NCBI RefSeq assembly: GCF_014596745.1
Contig: NZ_JABTCF010000003.1
Coordinates: forward strand, 62,001-126,000
Source of the DNA: Maribacter aquimaris
GTDB lineage: Bacteria > Bacteroidota > Bacteroidia > Flavobacteriales > Flavobacteriaceae
Direction: 5' to 3'
DNA length: 64,000 nucleotides
Shown: one piece after another, positions 28,715 through 37,440 of the stretch
Numbering within the stretch: the first letter of the stretch is position 1
Layout: the number at the start of each line of letters is the position of its first letter
Notes under the pieces: generated by a model
Told to the model about the DNA's origin: nothing
The model's database searches: none
What the model saw: the letters and a program-made list of their open reading frames with translations, nothing else
Program-made: the position numbers and the translations under genes

Positions 28715-29791
28715 ATGAAAACAAAAAACCTCCTTACCGGACTGCTATTCCTTTTGGCAAGTTTTTGCATGGCACAAGAGAAATACCCTATACTCAATAG
28801 CATTGTAACGGACAGTGCCGGGATTTTCAATGCATCCGAATTGCAATTCCTCTCGGAGAGGCTAACCGGTTTTGAACAGGAAACCTCTAATCAAATTGCA
28901 GTACTTACCATCAAGAAACTACACCAAGAGACCATAGAGAATTATGCGTATAAAACCTTTGAGGCAAATAAACTTGGTCAAAAAGGCAAGGACAATGGTC
29001 TTTTGATTCTCGTTTCCCAATTAGACCGGGAAGTACGGATTGAAGTTGGGTATGGTTTGGAACCCTACATTACCGATGCCATAGCCTCACGGATCATAAG
29101 GCAAATAATTATACCCCAATTTAAAAAAGAGCAATATTATGAGGGGATAGACCTTGCCACAGAACAGATCATCGATATTTTAAGAAATCCCGAAGCGGCC
29201 AAGGAATTTAAGGAAGAAGCTCAAAATGAAGGTTCCTCTATTTTCATCAAAATCTTTGTAACGCTGTTTTTATCGGTATTCCTCTCTGTTGGTGCCTATG
29301 TAATATTTCGGTCCTATCGAAGTTTGATTGCCTCCTTTAGGGGAATTCTTATTGGGAAGGTCAGCCTACTCTACTTTCCTTTTGCATTATTTGCCGCTCT
29401 TTATCCAATGCTATTCGGATTGGTGTTTTTTTTCATGCCCCTTTTGGGAATTGTTGCCATTGATTTCGAATTCTATCCGGACCGACTTACTTTTTTAGCC
29501 GATGATCTGATGTGGTTATACGGTCTTCTGGGTATTGTTTTGGTCCTTATTCCGTTGGTTATTGCTATGTACAGCATAAATACCCATGGTGATTCTTATA
29601 AATTATCATGGTTTAAGAGTGATAAACGATTTATCAATAAAAATCTAAGTACGGGTTTTCACAGTGCTGGTTCGTCAACCCATAGTTCCTCGGGAAGTAG
29701 TTATAGTAGCGGGTTCAGTAGTAGTTCGAGCAGTAGCTTTTCAGGAGGTGGGGGAAGCTCTGGGGGCGGTGGTTCCAGCGGTAGTTGGTAG
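28715..29791 (+). CDS. TPM-domain (YgcG-like) membrane protein with Ser/Gly-rich tail
   Basis: A 358-residue protein with a signal peptide (SFCMAQ) and then a TPM domain at about 25-160 (VTDSAGIFNASELQFL, SNQIAVLTIKKL, GKDNGLLILVSQLDREVRIEVGYGLE, ITDAIASRIIRQIIIPQFK). Three hydrophobic segments follow (about 178-200, 220-250, 265-290). The tail of roughly 45 residues is almost only Ser and Gly and ends GGGGSSGSW. TPM proteins (YgcG, TLP18.3) act in membrane or photosystem upkeep, and some have phosphatase activity. The function of the bacterial forms is not settled. The gene stands alone. Confidence 0.85.
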   Translation: MKTKNLLTGLLFLLASFCMAQEKYPILNSIVTDSAGIFNASELQFLSERLTGFEQETSNQIAVLTIKKLHQETIENYAYKTFEANKLGQKGKDNGLLILVSQLDREVRIEVGYGLEPYITDAIASRIIRQIIIPQFKKEQYYEGIDLATEQIIDILRNPEAAKEFKEEAQNEGSSIFIKIFVTLFLSVFLSVGAYVIFRSYRSLIASFRGILIGKVSLLYFPFALFAALYPMLFGLVFFFMPLLGIVAIDFEFYPDRLTFLADDLMWLYGLLGIVLVLIPLVIAMYSINTHGDSYKLSWFKSDKRFINKNLSTGFHSAGSSTHSSSGSSYSSGFSSSSSSSFSGGGGSSGGGGSSGSW

Positions 29792-29847
29792 TTTGTTTAA
29801 TTTCGTGGCGCATATACACCTTATCAAATAATCCTCAAAAGAATAAA

Positions 29848-29878
29848 AAAAGGTAGTGACATGAAATCACTACCTTTT
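29848..29878. terminator. Bidirectional terminator
   Basis: Perfect 12-bp inverted repeat, AAAAGGTAGTGA (29848-29859) with TCACTACCTTTT (29867-29878), and a 7-base loop. A and T runs on the two sides let it work for both the TPM gene (plus) and the M48 gene (minus), which converge here. Confidence 0.9.
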
Positions 29879-29944
29879 GAATGTAAGATCTATTAAATAT
29901 TAGCTAAAAGTCCAGCTCAAGTTTATTGCATGCAAATCAGGTCC

Positions 29945-31438
29945 CTAATTTACCTCTTGCGCATCATTGATAACACGATCGATAAAATCGGTATGTATAC
30001 GCAATAGCATGGCTAAATTATACAACACACCTACTTCACGGTCATCTATATGTCCATCTGCGTAGGATATAATCGATAGATCCCTTAGAATATTCAGCTT
30101 TTGCATCACTGACAAGACAATATCCAGATCTTGTGTCAATTGTTGTACCTCATTGATCATTTCCTGTTCCGTGAGTCCCTTAATGGTCATCATGCAATTG
30201 GCAAAAACCTTGGGGGAAACAATACTACTCAATGCCTGTATCTCTGCCTCGTCAACCACGCCGTCTGCCTTTGAGATCAAATAGCCCCCCAAAAACATTA
30301 AACGCTGTATTTTTTCGGAATGTTCGCTAGTATCTTCCAGATTTTCCGGCTCCATCAACGACATAATACGTTTGATTTCAACCTCCATGGCTTCTTCGGT
30401 AATTTCCCCGGTGATAGTTTTATTAAAAGCCGCATAGGTTTCACTTCTATTGAAAAGCTCTAAGGCCTTGATGCGTAATGGACTAAATGGATGGCTACTA
30501 TACCAGTCGGAAGGATCGTGATTGGAATCGTTCAATACTTCCTCCAAATCCACAAATTGTTCTATGTAGGCATTCAGTTGAAAATCCAAGGAATCAGTGG
30601 TCACTCCCGAAGATAATTTAAAGAACGTACGCCCTACCGCTTCAAAATTTTGACAACATAACAATCCTGCCCTATCCGCACTGATCTCGGCATTTCTGTT
30701 CCAAGCATATAATTTCATGGCATGGATCGGTGCCAAGCAGGTTTCTCCTTCATCTAAAATTTGTCGTACAGGATAATCAAAATGTTCAAAAAGTACGTGT
30801 CCGATTTCATGGCCGACTACAAAAGTCAATTCTTCCTTAGAAAAACGTTCTAAAATACCGGAAGATAAAATAATATATAATTTATTCTCGTCCGGGGGAT
30901 AACAAGACGCATTGAAGATATCGTTTTGGTAGACAAAAAACTCAATATCGGCCTTAAGCTTTAAGGTGTTTTTACAATGCTCCCCTATTTCATGAAGCAT
31001 TGGAGCCAAGGTTTTTGTCAATCTTAAACTTGATTTCAACAAATGTTTTCTAGACTTGAACTTGCCATTGTTTTCATTTACCTTTTTTAAGGTATCCTGT
31101 ATTAATTCGTCTTTTTGGAATTCAAGAACATAATCCCTATCACCATCATAAACCAAAAGATTTAAATCTATATTGGTCCTGTTATCGGTGTAGATCCCTG
31201 GCACATTCTCGGCTACCACTTTATGGTTCATCGCATTGATTTCTTCAATACGTTTGGTGTATTCAGTGGCTAATTCCGTTGTTATATTCTGGAATACAAT
31301 ACTTGCTTCCTCAATTTTATCGTAATTACCGGATGCTTGGGCATCGTTTAGATCTTTTAACATCTTATCCTGTGCAGCTTTTAGAGCTTCTTGATGTTCC
31401 TTTTCCAAGTCTGATATTGTTTGTGATGTGTATGACAT
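29945..31438 (-). CDS. Soluble M48-family metallopeptidase with C-terminal TerB-like domain
   Basis: A 497-residue protein with no signal peptide or membrane segment. The N-terminal 70 residues are a likely coiled coil (ISDLEKEHQEALKAAQDKMLKDL). A zincin domain has the HExxH motif HEIGH (210-214) and the third ligand in NAEISADRAG (Glu251), as in M48 peptidases. The C-terminal 120 residues (YLISKADGVVDEAEIQAL...SYADGHIDDREVGVL) match the TerB fold, with two acidic DGxxDxxE-type loops. Most M48 enzymes are membrane-bound HtpX/Ste24 types, so a cytoplasmic M48-TerB fusion is unusual. It is the last gene of a minus-strand cluster of poorly known genes and follows the DUF6882-like gene by 6 bp. 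Confidence 0.85.
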   Translation of the reverse strand: MSYTSQTISDLEKEHQEALKAAQDKMLKDLNDAQASGNYDKIEEASIVFQNITTELATEYTKRIEEINAMNHKVVAENVPGIYTDNRTNIDLNLLVYDGDRDYVLEFQKDELIQDTLKKVNENNGKFKSRKHLLKSSLRLTKTLAPMLHEIGEHCKNTLKLKADIEFFVYQNDIFNASCYPPDENKLYIILSSGILERFSKEELTFVVGHEIGHVLFEHFDYPVRQILDEGETCLAPIHAMKLYAWNRNAEISADRAGLLCCQNFEAVGRTFFKLSSGVTTDSLDFQLNAYIEQFVDLEEVLNDSNHDPSDWYSSHPFSPLRIKALELFNRSETYAAFNKTITGEITEEAMEVEIKRIMSLMEPENLEDTSEHSEKIQRLMFLGGYLISKADGVVDEAEIQALSSIVSPKVFANCMMTIKGLTEQEMINEVQQLTQDLDIVLSVMQKLNILRDLSIISYADGHIDDREVGVLYNLAMLLRIHTDFIDRVINDAQEVN

Positions 31439-31444
31439 AATGTA

Positions 31445-32611
31445 TTAAGCTTGAACGGTTATTTTTGAATTGGAAATTTTCATGAGATTCCCTTTTAAGT
31501 CGAAAATCCCTAGAATCCGATCATCACCTTTTTTAGCGACAATGTTGTTGCCAGGAAGTTCAACTTCATATCCTTTGGCCTTTAGGTAAAAGAACAGCGT
31601 GTACTTGTGTGGGAATGTATAATTTGCCGCTACATTGGTAAAATGTGAGCAGATCAATGCTGGTGCTGTCCGTGCTTTACTATCCGCCTCTTTTGAGGTA
31701 ACCGTTACATAAACGACCAAACCTTTGAACGTTAACGGCACATAGCAACTTTCCTTTAACATGGCAGAAGCTATGGTCGAGAAATATGCTCCAGGGTCGG
31801 CATCCATTTCTTTCTTAGGAGTCAACAAATCCTCTATCTGATATGCCTCTCCAATGGATTTCATGGCCCGAGCCGTTTGTAAAAACTTTTCTGGAATACC
31901 ACTTTGAGTATTCGCCCATGACCATAACCAGCTTTTCTCATTTATGGAATAAGATCCAATAATCTGTATGTCGAAAACCTTATCTTCCCCATAGGTCAAT
32001 TTGCCTTCAAGCATATCGCAACTCCAGCCTAAACCTTCCACCATTTCGCTAAAGATCTCCTGTTTTTCCATAGAGATCAAAAAGGATTGGTTATACAATT
32101 CTTGAATGTCCATTTTGGCTGCTTCCTGGGATGCTGCAGTTTCCTCTTTTTTATCTTCCGATTCTGAAGTTGGGGTTTCTGTTGCCCCTTCCGCAAAATC
32201 CTCTAATTTTTCTTCCAATAAGGCGGTAATCCGGGCTGTCCTATCCGCTATCTTATCGGCATTTATGACTGGACTATGGTCGATTTTCAAGACTCCATCC
32301 TCAAAGGTAATGGCACGCTGCAAATTGTGTTCGTTGTTTTCATTTACGATAATTACTTTCTTTAATCCAGCCTTTAAAAGTCCAGCCCCCATTTCGTCCG
32401 AACAAATGACTTTAAAAGCTTCTATCAAGGGTAGAAAATATATTTTTGGATACGTATCATTATATAAATGGGAAAAACGATTTTCCATTAACGTATCCCA
32501 TGAAATATCCAAAGGCACGGCGTATCCTGCTGCTTCATTGATCTTTGTTTCCAATGCAGGAAATAAATCGTTTTGAAATGCTTTGATTATTCTCTTTTCT
32601 TTTAGTCCCAT
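31445..32611 (-). CDS. Two-domain hypothetical protein with DUF6882-like C-terminus
   Basis: A 388-residue cytoplasmic protein of unknown function. Residues 1-136 align without gaps to the whole of the separate gene at 33750-34160, with about 80 identical positions counted by eye, including ENRFSHLYND and YPKIYFLPLIEAFK. A linker rich in Glu, Ser and Ala (about 138-168) joins this to a C-terminal domain with IIGSYSINEKSWLWSWANTQSGIP. That phrase resembles DUF6882 proteins, whose function is unknown. A last small domain (about 325-388) reads TLFFYLKAKGYEVEL. The gene lies 6 bp upstream of the M48-TerB gene and is probably co-transcribed with it. Confidence 0.7.
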   Translation of the reverse strand: MGLKEKRIIKAFQNDLFPALETKINEAAGYAVPLDISWDTLMENRFSHLYNDTYPKIYFLPLIEAFKVICSDEMGAGLLKAGLKKVIIVNENNEHNLQRAITFEDGVLKIDHSPVINADKIADRTARITALLEEKLEDFAEGATETPTSESEDKKEETAASQEAAKMDIQELYNQSFLISMEKQEIFSEMVEGLGWSCDMLEGKLTYGEDKVFDIQIIGSYSINEKSWLWSWANTQSGIPEKFLQTARAMKSIGEAYQIEDLLTPKKEMDADPGAYFSTIASAMLKESCYVPLTFKGLVVYVTVTSKEADSKARTAPALICSHFTNVAANYTFPHKYTLFFYLKAKGYEVELPGNNIVAKKGDDRILGIFDLKGNLMKISNSKITVQA

Positions 32612-32659
32612 ACTATTATTTTTTTGTGTTTGTTTATTCTTTAAATTGATTCTTTCTGT

Positions 32660-33316
32660 TTAAACTATATCAAGTAGTTTTTCTTCCAATATTTTAGATA
32701 GTGGTTTCGGCAAGGCTTTATCCACGGCTATGGATATCGTCAAGGTCGTTTCCTCAATTTGTAGCTGTAGTCTATCCGCTTGTTTTACGACAATGGTCTC
32801 AATCCCTTGCCAAGCTTCCTTTCCCAACCCATCCTTTGTTATTTGTCTTTTTGCTATGATCAAGGCTTTACATACATCTTGAAGGTTTAGCCTGTTGTTA
32901 AGCGTATCAAGAGGGATAGTATCTATTTTAAGCTCCTTAATTTGATTCCCCAATTGAACTTTTTCAGTATTCAACCATCGTTTAAGTTGTAAAACAGAAA
33001 GGTTTTCATCACTCGTTGGCATTGGTCTACTAATGTTCCCCTTAGACAATTCCACCAACATCTTTTTAGGTTGCTTAACCGTAATAAACGTTATGGCATG
33101 TGCCTGAAAAAAAGATATTTGCTCATCTTGCGAAAGCATACAAACCATTTTACGATGGTTGTCTTCTTGTTTTACATCTATAATCACACCTTCCAGATAG
33201 GCGCCGTTATTCAATGAAATCGCTACTAAAACATCTTCCCCATTCTTAAAAACGGATTGAATGATATCCTCGGGCGTTTGGGCCAAAAACGCTTTATAAT
33301 ACGCTGTTTTTTCCAT
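32660..33316 (-). CDS. Hypothetical protein with possible Sm-like N-terminal barrel
   Basis: A 218-residue cytoplasmic protein that I do not recognise. Residues 20-80 (NGEDVLVAISLNNGAYLEGVIIDVKQ...KMVCMLSQDEQISFFQAHAITFITV) have the strand pattern of an Sm/SH3-like barrel, in which a strand carrying GxxxxG is followed by a functional-annotation loop. The remainder alternates helices with a final beta-rich part (LQIEETTLTISIAV). It lies 48 bp upstream of the DUF6882-like gene. The fold guess is based on pattern only. Confidence 0.6.
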   Translation of the reverse strand: MEKTAYYKAFLAQTPEDIIQSVFKNGEDVLVAISLNNGAYLEGVIIDVKQEDNHRKMVCMLSQDEQISFFQAHAITFITVKQPKKMLVELSKGNISRPMPTSDENLSVLQLKRWLNTEKVQLGNQIKELKIDTIPLDTLNNRLNLQDVCKALIIAKRQITKDGLGKEAWQGIETIVVKQADRLQLQIEETTLTISIAVDKALPKPLSKILEEKLLDIV

Positions 33317-33428
33317 GATATTCTGGTGTTATGAATGCGCTATTGATTGCTTCTGACTTCCTGGTTATCTTGTGTGGTAAGAAAATAGGATTTACCCTAG
33401 CTAGAATTATACGTAAAGGCTTCCATAT

Positions 33429-33707
33429 CTAATATGCCGATATATACAAGGCCTTATCTTTTGCGTCCCATTCAAAACTTATGATAACCTTTGGATTTTC
33501 CACAAGCCCTATTTCTACCCAAAATAAATCAGGGTTCATGTTGGCCGTATTAAAGTTCCTTTTAAAAGTCAGGATTTCATATTCGTTTTCATGATGTATC
33601 TTCAGATACTCCTTAAGATCCTTTTTGGCCTCATCCTGGGAAACCCCACAGCCAACGAGCGACAAAAAGAATCCGATTAAAACGATATGGATGGCAGATC
33701 TATACAA
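33429..33707 (-). CDS. Small lipoprotein of unknown function
   Basis: A 92-residue protein with a lipoprotein signal ending LSLVGC (Cys20). No ATG is in frame before the signal peptide; a TTG at 33707 is the best start, and an in-frame stop lies seven codons upstream. The mature part (DEAKKDLKEYLKIHHENEYEILTFKRNF...FWVEIGL...VIISFEWD) looks like a small alpha/beta domain. It lies between the Sm-like gene and the stand-alone domain gene. Confidence 0.6.
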   Translation of the reverse strand: MYRSAIHIVLIGFFLSLVGCGVSQDEAKKDLKEYLKIHHENEYEILTFKRNFNTANMNPDLFWVEIGLVENPKVIISFEWDAKDKALYISAY

Positions 33708-33749
33708 ATCAATGGCAATTACCTGTTAACTATTCGATTATCTGCGTTT

Positions 33750-34160
33750 TTATAAATTGTTCTCCAACAGATCAATTAGGGTTTTTGTCCTGTCCTCCAC
33801 TTTATCGGCATTAATTATGGGACTGTGGTCCACAGTTAAAATACCGTCGGCAAAAGAATATGCGTTTTTGGGGTTGTGATGGTCTTTGGTGTTTGTGATA
33901 TGTATTGCCTTTAAACTTTCTGCCAAAGCTTCTTTACCCATATCATCTGAAGCAATAGATTTAAAAGCCTCAATAAGTGGTAAAAAGTAAATTTTCGGAT
34001 ATGAGTCGTTATAAAGATGTGAAAAACGATTTTCAAATAAAGTGTCCCATTCAATATTGAATGCCACATCAAAACCTGCAGCTTCGATTATTTGGACTTT
34101 TAATTGTGGAAATTGTTCTTCTTGAAAAGTTTTGGTAAATCGGTTTTCTTTTAATCCCAT
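33750..34160 (-). CDS. Stand-alone paralogue of the DUF6882-protein N-terminal domain
   Basis: A 136-residue cytoplasmic protein of unknown function. It is collinear with residues 1-136 of the protein at 31445-32611, at roughly 59% identity by eye count. The most conserved stretches are MGLKE, WDTL, ENRFSHLYND, YPKIYFLPLIEAFK, DHSPxINADK and DRT. The high identity suggests a local duplication, after which one copy kept or gained the DUF6882-like part. A -7 box candidate lies 37 bp upstream, so it may be the first gene of the cluster. Confidence 0.7.
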   Translation of the reverse strand: MGLKENRFTKTFQEEQFPQLKVQIIEAAGFDVAFNIEWDTLFENRFSHLYNDSYPKIYFLPLIEAFKSIASDDMGKEALAESLKAIHITNTKDHHNPKNAYSFADGILTVDHSPIINADKVEDRTKTLIDLLENNL

Positions 34161-34196
34161 GATCTTTTATTTTAAGGGTTATTTGTTTATTTGCCT

Positions 34197-34204
34197 CAAA
34201 ACTA
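34197..34204 (-). promoter_or_regulatory. Candidate -7 promoter box for the 34160 gene
   Basis: The minus strand reads TAGTTTTG, a full match to the Bacteroidota -7 consensus TAnnTTTG, 37 bp from the start codon. No clear -33 TTG is seen at the normal distance. Confidence 0.4.
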
Positions 34205-34267
34205 AGATTTGAAAAGGGCTGTTTTAAAACCGTTTTATATTTGCCGTTATTTGTTTTGTATTTGCGC

Positions 34268-35005
34268 CTATAAGCTTTTCAAAAGCTGTTTTAGATACGA
34301 TTTCTTACGAGTGGCTACGGGTATTTTCTCGTTGTTCGTTAAGCAGACGGTATTATTGGTGTTAATGGTCTTTATATATTTCATATTTACCAAATGGGAT
34401 TGATGTACCCTAACAAAGGTATGTTCACTTAAAATGTTCTCGTAGTATTTAAGATTACGGGCGCTCATTATTTTTCTGTCCGCGGTATGGAAAATCGTAT
34501 AACTACCATCGGACTGGCAGCGTATGATTTCCTTTATCTCAAGGAAATACTGTGCATCCGCCGTTTTGATCAATAACGTTTTTTGAATTTCCTTCTCATT
34601 GATTTCACTAACCTTATCCAAGGCATTTTTATAGACTTGCTCTTTTTTAAAGACCTCCTTAAAGCGGTCTATACATGCTGTCAATTCATCCGAATCTATA
34701 GGTTTGAGCAGATAATCTATGGTGTCGAACTTTATGGCTTTAATAGCGAACTCATCGTAGGCAGTGGTGAAAATCAACTTAAAGGATATACTGTCCAAAG
34801 CCTCTAAAATTTGAAATGCATTTCCTCCAATAAGATCAATATCCAAAAAAATAAGATCAGGTGTTTGCTTTTTCAAAAAAGCTATGGCTTCAACAACATT
34901 ATCGATTTTAGCAATAACCTCAATATCCTTTTGGGTGTATCCAATAAGCTTATCCAATGTATTCATTGCATTGTACTCATCTTCTATAATAACCGCTTTT
35001 ATCAT
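34268..35005 (-). CDS. LytTR-family response regulator
   Basis: A 245-residue response regulator. The receiver domain (1-120) has the acidic pair Glu8-Asp9-Glu10, phospho-acceptor Asp55 (LIFLDIDL), Thr80 and Lys101 (YLLKPID). The LytTR DNA-binding domain (about 140-245) has SDGSYTIFH, FVRVHQSHLVNMKYI and VATRKKSYLKQLL. Its start codon overlaps the stop of the histidine kinase gene (ATGA, 35002-35005), so the two are translationally coupled partners. The target genes cannot be named from the window. Confidence 0.95.
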   Translation of the reverse strand: MIKAVIIEDEYNAMNTLDKLIGYTQKDIEVIAKIDNVVEAIAFLKKQTPDLIFLDIDLIGGNAFQILEALDSISFKLIFTTAYDEFAIKAIKFDTIDYLLKPIDSDELTACIDRFKEVFKKEQVYKNALDKVSEINEKEIQKTLLIKTADAQYFLEIKEIIRCQSDGSYTIFHTADRKIMSARNLKYYENILSEHTFVRVHQSHLVNMKYIKTINTNNTVCLTNNEKIPVATRKKSYLKQLLKSL

Positions 35006-36873
35006 TGGATTTTTAATTTAAAAAACACTTTTGTGCCAGTAGGTTTGTTATTTTCATCAAAGAGATCTTCTATAATAAAGGATTTTTCCTCTCCCCTTTT
35101 TCTCATTTTCAAACGTTCCCTAAAAATAGATGTTGCGTGCAGTTCCTCCGTTATTTTTTCCTGCTTTGCCTTTACGGATCTCCCTACCCCATTATCCGAA
35201 ATCATAAATAGCAATCCTTGAGCATCTTTTTCTATTTTAAGAAGAATCCTACCGCCTTCCTTTTTTTCTTTTAGGCCATATTCTATAGCATTCTCAACAA
35301 AGGGTTGCAGTAGCATTGGAGGTACCTTTATTTTGGAAACATCTATGGTCTCCCCAATTTCAATGGAATAGGCAAAGGCATTATTAAATCGTAATTGTTG
35401 CGTTTCTATATAATTGGAGATCATTGAAATCTCTTTATCCAACGTAATGGATTCTTTTCTTACATAATCGAAATTTTGTCTCATCAGTTTAGAGAATTTC
35501 GAAATATGATTTGATGCCCTTATCGGGTTTCCTTCTAAGGTGATATTCTGGATGGCGGCAAGTGTATTGAATATGAAATGTGGGTTCATTTGGGCACGCA
35601 GTAAACTTTGTTCTAATTTCGAAGCCTTATTGGCAGCCCGTAATTTGGTGTTATATATATAAAACACCATTAAAATGGATAACAGTACAAATAACATAAC
35701 GGTACTGATAAAAAGCCAATGATTCCTGGAATTGATTTCTTTTTGGTGGTTTATCTCCGTTTGTTTTTGTTTCACTTCATAATTGACATTGGCAAAATTT
35801 AAAAGTCTGTCTTTTTCTAAACTATTTACATGCATTTGTAAACTATCCCTGACTATCTGGTGATTCAAAGCCTTTATGTAATCCCCGAACATAATAGCTA
35901 TAGATACCAGTTTATCCCTTATTTCAATTTCTTCTTTTGCGTTTTTATTGGACTTATAGATATCCAATGCCTTGTTGTAATTCACTTCTGCTGAATCATT
36001 TTTGGCCATCAATAAAAATAAATTGCCCAAGCCTTTATATGGCGCACCGTTTATGGCCTTTATATTTTTGTTTAAGGCAACAGCACCTCTTAAAAATTTT
36101 TCCGCACTCTCGAAATCCCCTGCTTCAATATAAGTGTATCCTATATTATTAAGGACCGCTACCAATGTTTTGGGATTTCCCTTGGATTGACTTAGTGACA
36201 TGGCCTCCGAATAACTTGCCAAGGCCTTATTATATTCTTTGAGTTTCAAATAAACGCTGGCAATATTGCTTTTTATGGCAATAATCGAGGTCGTGTCGGT
36301 TCCTTTGGCATATAAACTATCCGTTGCTTTAATGTAAGACAATGCCTTATCATAATCCTTTAATTTGAAATGTAGTTTAAATAGCTGGTTGTAGGCTTTT
36401 CCCTCAATTCGGGCATCACCTATCAGTTGGGCCAAATGCAATGCTTTTAAAGCATAAACTTGGGAGGTCTCAAAATCCCCCATATGAAGTGATGCCCCAC
36501 TTAGTGTAATTAAACAACGACCTTCATTGTATTTATCATTCAATTCAACAAACAATTCATAACCCTTCAAGTGGGTGTTAAGGGCTTCCTGGTACTTGTC
36601 ATATAAGTATAGAGCCTCTCCCTTATTAAACAATACCATGGCCCGTTCCAAAGTGGTTAAGTGTTTATTGTTTTGTAATAAACTATCCAACGCCAAAAGT
36701 GCCTGTTCCGGTTGTGTTTGGGATAGACTATCCAGTTCAGCCAATCTTCTTTCTATATTTGGTTGAATGGTATCTTGTCTTGAACAAGTAAAAAAGAATA
36801 GTGTAAAAGAAATGGCAATACATAATTGCCAAAGGCCTTTGAGGGTTGAAATCATGAAAGCTAAACTCAACAT
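35002..36873 (-). CDS. TPR-containing LytS-type sensor histidine kinase
   Basis: A 623-residue sensor. The N-terminal hydrophobic segment ends at Cys30 (FFFTC) and may be a lipoprotein-type or uncleaved signal; an alternative ATG seven codons in (MISTLKG) is possible. About eight TPR-like repeats fill residues 45-340 (for example ALNTHLKGYELFVELNDKYNEG, YNKALASYSEAMSLSQSKGN). One transmembrane helix lies at about 386-406 after a short coiled coil. The His_kinase domain has phospho-acceptor His432 in MNPHFIFN and ATP-binding motifs PPMLLQPFVENAIEYGL and DNGVGR. Sensing is presumably periplasmic via the TPRs. It pairs with the overlapping LytTR regulator. Confidence 0.94.
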   Translation of the reverse strand: MLSLAFMISTLKGLWQLCIAISFTLFFFTCSRQDTIQPNIERRLAELDSLSQTQPEQALLALDSLLQNNKHLTTLERAMVLFNKGEALYLYDKYQEALNTHLKGYELFVELNDKYNEGRCLITLSGASLHMGDFETSQVYALKALHLAQLIGDARIEGKAYNQLFKLHFKLKDYDKALSYIKATDSLYAKGTDTTSIIAIKSNIASVYLKLKEYNKALASYSEAMSLSQSKGNPKTLVAVLNNIGYTYIEAGDFESAEKFLRGAVALNKNIKAINGAPYKGLGNLFLLMAKNDSAEVNYNKALDIYKSNKNAKEEIEIRDKLVSIAIMFGDYIKALNHQIVRDSLQMHVNSLEKDRLLNFANVNYEVKQKQTEINHQKEINSRNHWLFISTVMLFVLLSILMVFYIYNTKLRAANKASKLEQSLLRAQMNPHFIFNTLAAIQNITLEGNPIRASNHISKFSKLMRQNFDYVRKESITLDKEISMISNYIETQQLRFNNAFAYSIEIGETIDVSKIKVPPMLLQPFVENAIEYGLKEKKEGGRILLKIEKDAQGLLFMISDNGVGRSVKAKQEKITEELHATSIFRERLKMRKRGEEKSFIIEDLFDENNKPTGTKVFFKLKIQ

Positions 36874-37440
36874 TATTAAAAAGTTGCTAAATTAAGGAAC
36901 CCCCAATATCAGTAAAGGAATTTGATGTTATTTTTTTAAATATTCAATACCACCCATATGAATTTGAAAACCGTTTAAGGAATTCATTTCGCCAAATCCC
37001 AACATAAAGGATCAAGACATATCTTGAAGCTTAGCCCTGAATAATGGTTCTATTGGAATTTCGCGGTAACCTGAACAAAAATTCAATAATAGAAAATAGT
37101 TTCTGAAATAGTTTTGCAAACGCCTTTAATCAAAAAAAATCCTTTTAGCGATCATAGTACGTTGGCCTATCCAAAACAAACCCAGGCTTTCAGTTGATCG
37201 AATAATCCAATTGTACCACACAAAATCCCAAAAATCCCCAATACGCGAAAACCCTTTTGATTATAGCAACTACAAAAGCTATTTATCAACCTGTAAAGTA
37301 TATGTGAAAAAGGGATTTATGCACACACATAAGACTCCATGCCATGATTGGGACCTTGTTGAACGTCGTAATTTGCAATACTAATAATTTCCTTGAAAGT
37401 CTACTTTTGATAGCTTTGTAGCCTTAGAAGAAATAGCATT
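36874..37440. other. Intergenic region upstream of the leu operon
   Basis: 567 bp without a convincing gene. Near its right end are two promoter-like octamers, TACTTTTG (37402-37409) and TAGCTTTG (37411-37418). The same stretch encodes a 25-codon ORF (37344-37421, MIGTLLNVVICNTNNFLES...) rich in Leu, Ile and Val codons, ending 19 bp before leuC. Nothing else was recognised in the first 450 bp. Confidence 0.5.
37393..37418 (+). promoter_or_regulatory. Candidate promoter of leuC
   Basis: TTG at 37393-37395 and TAGCTTTG at 37411-37418 match the Bacteroidota -33/-7 elements, though the 15-bp spacer is a little short (17-23 is usual). It would give a leader of roughly 15-20 nt before the leuC ATG at 37441. 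A second -7 box, TACTTTTG, overlaps at 37402. Confidence 0.45.
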
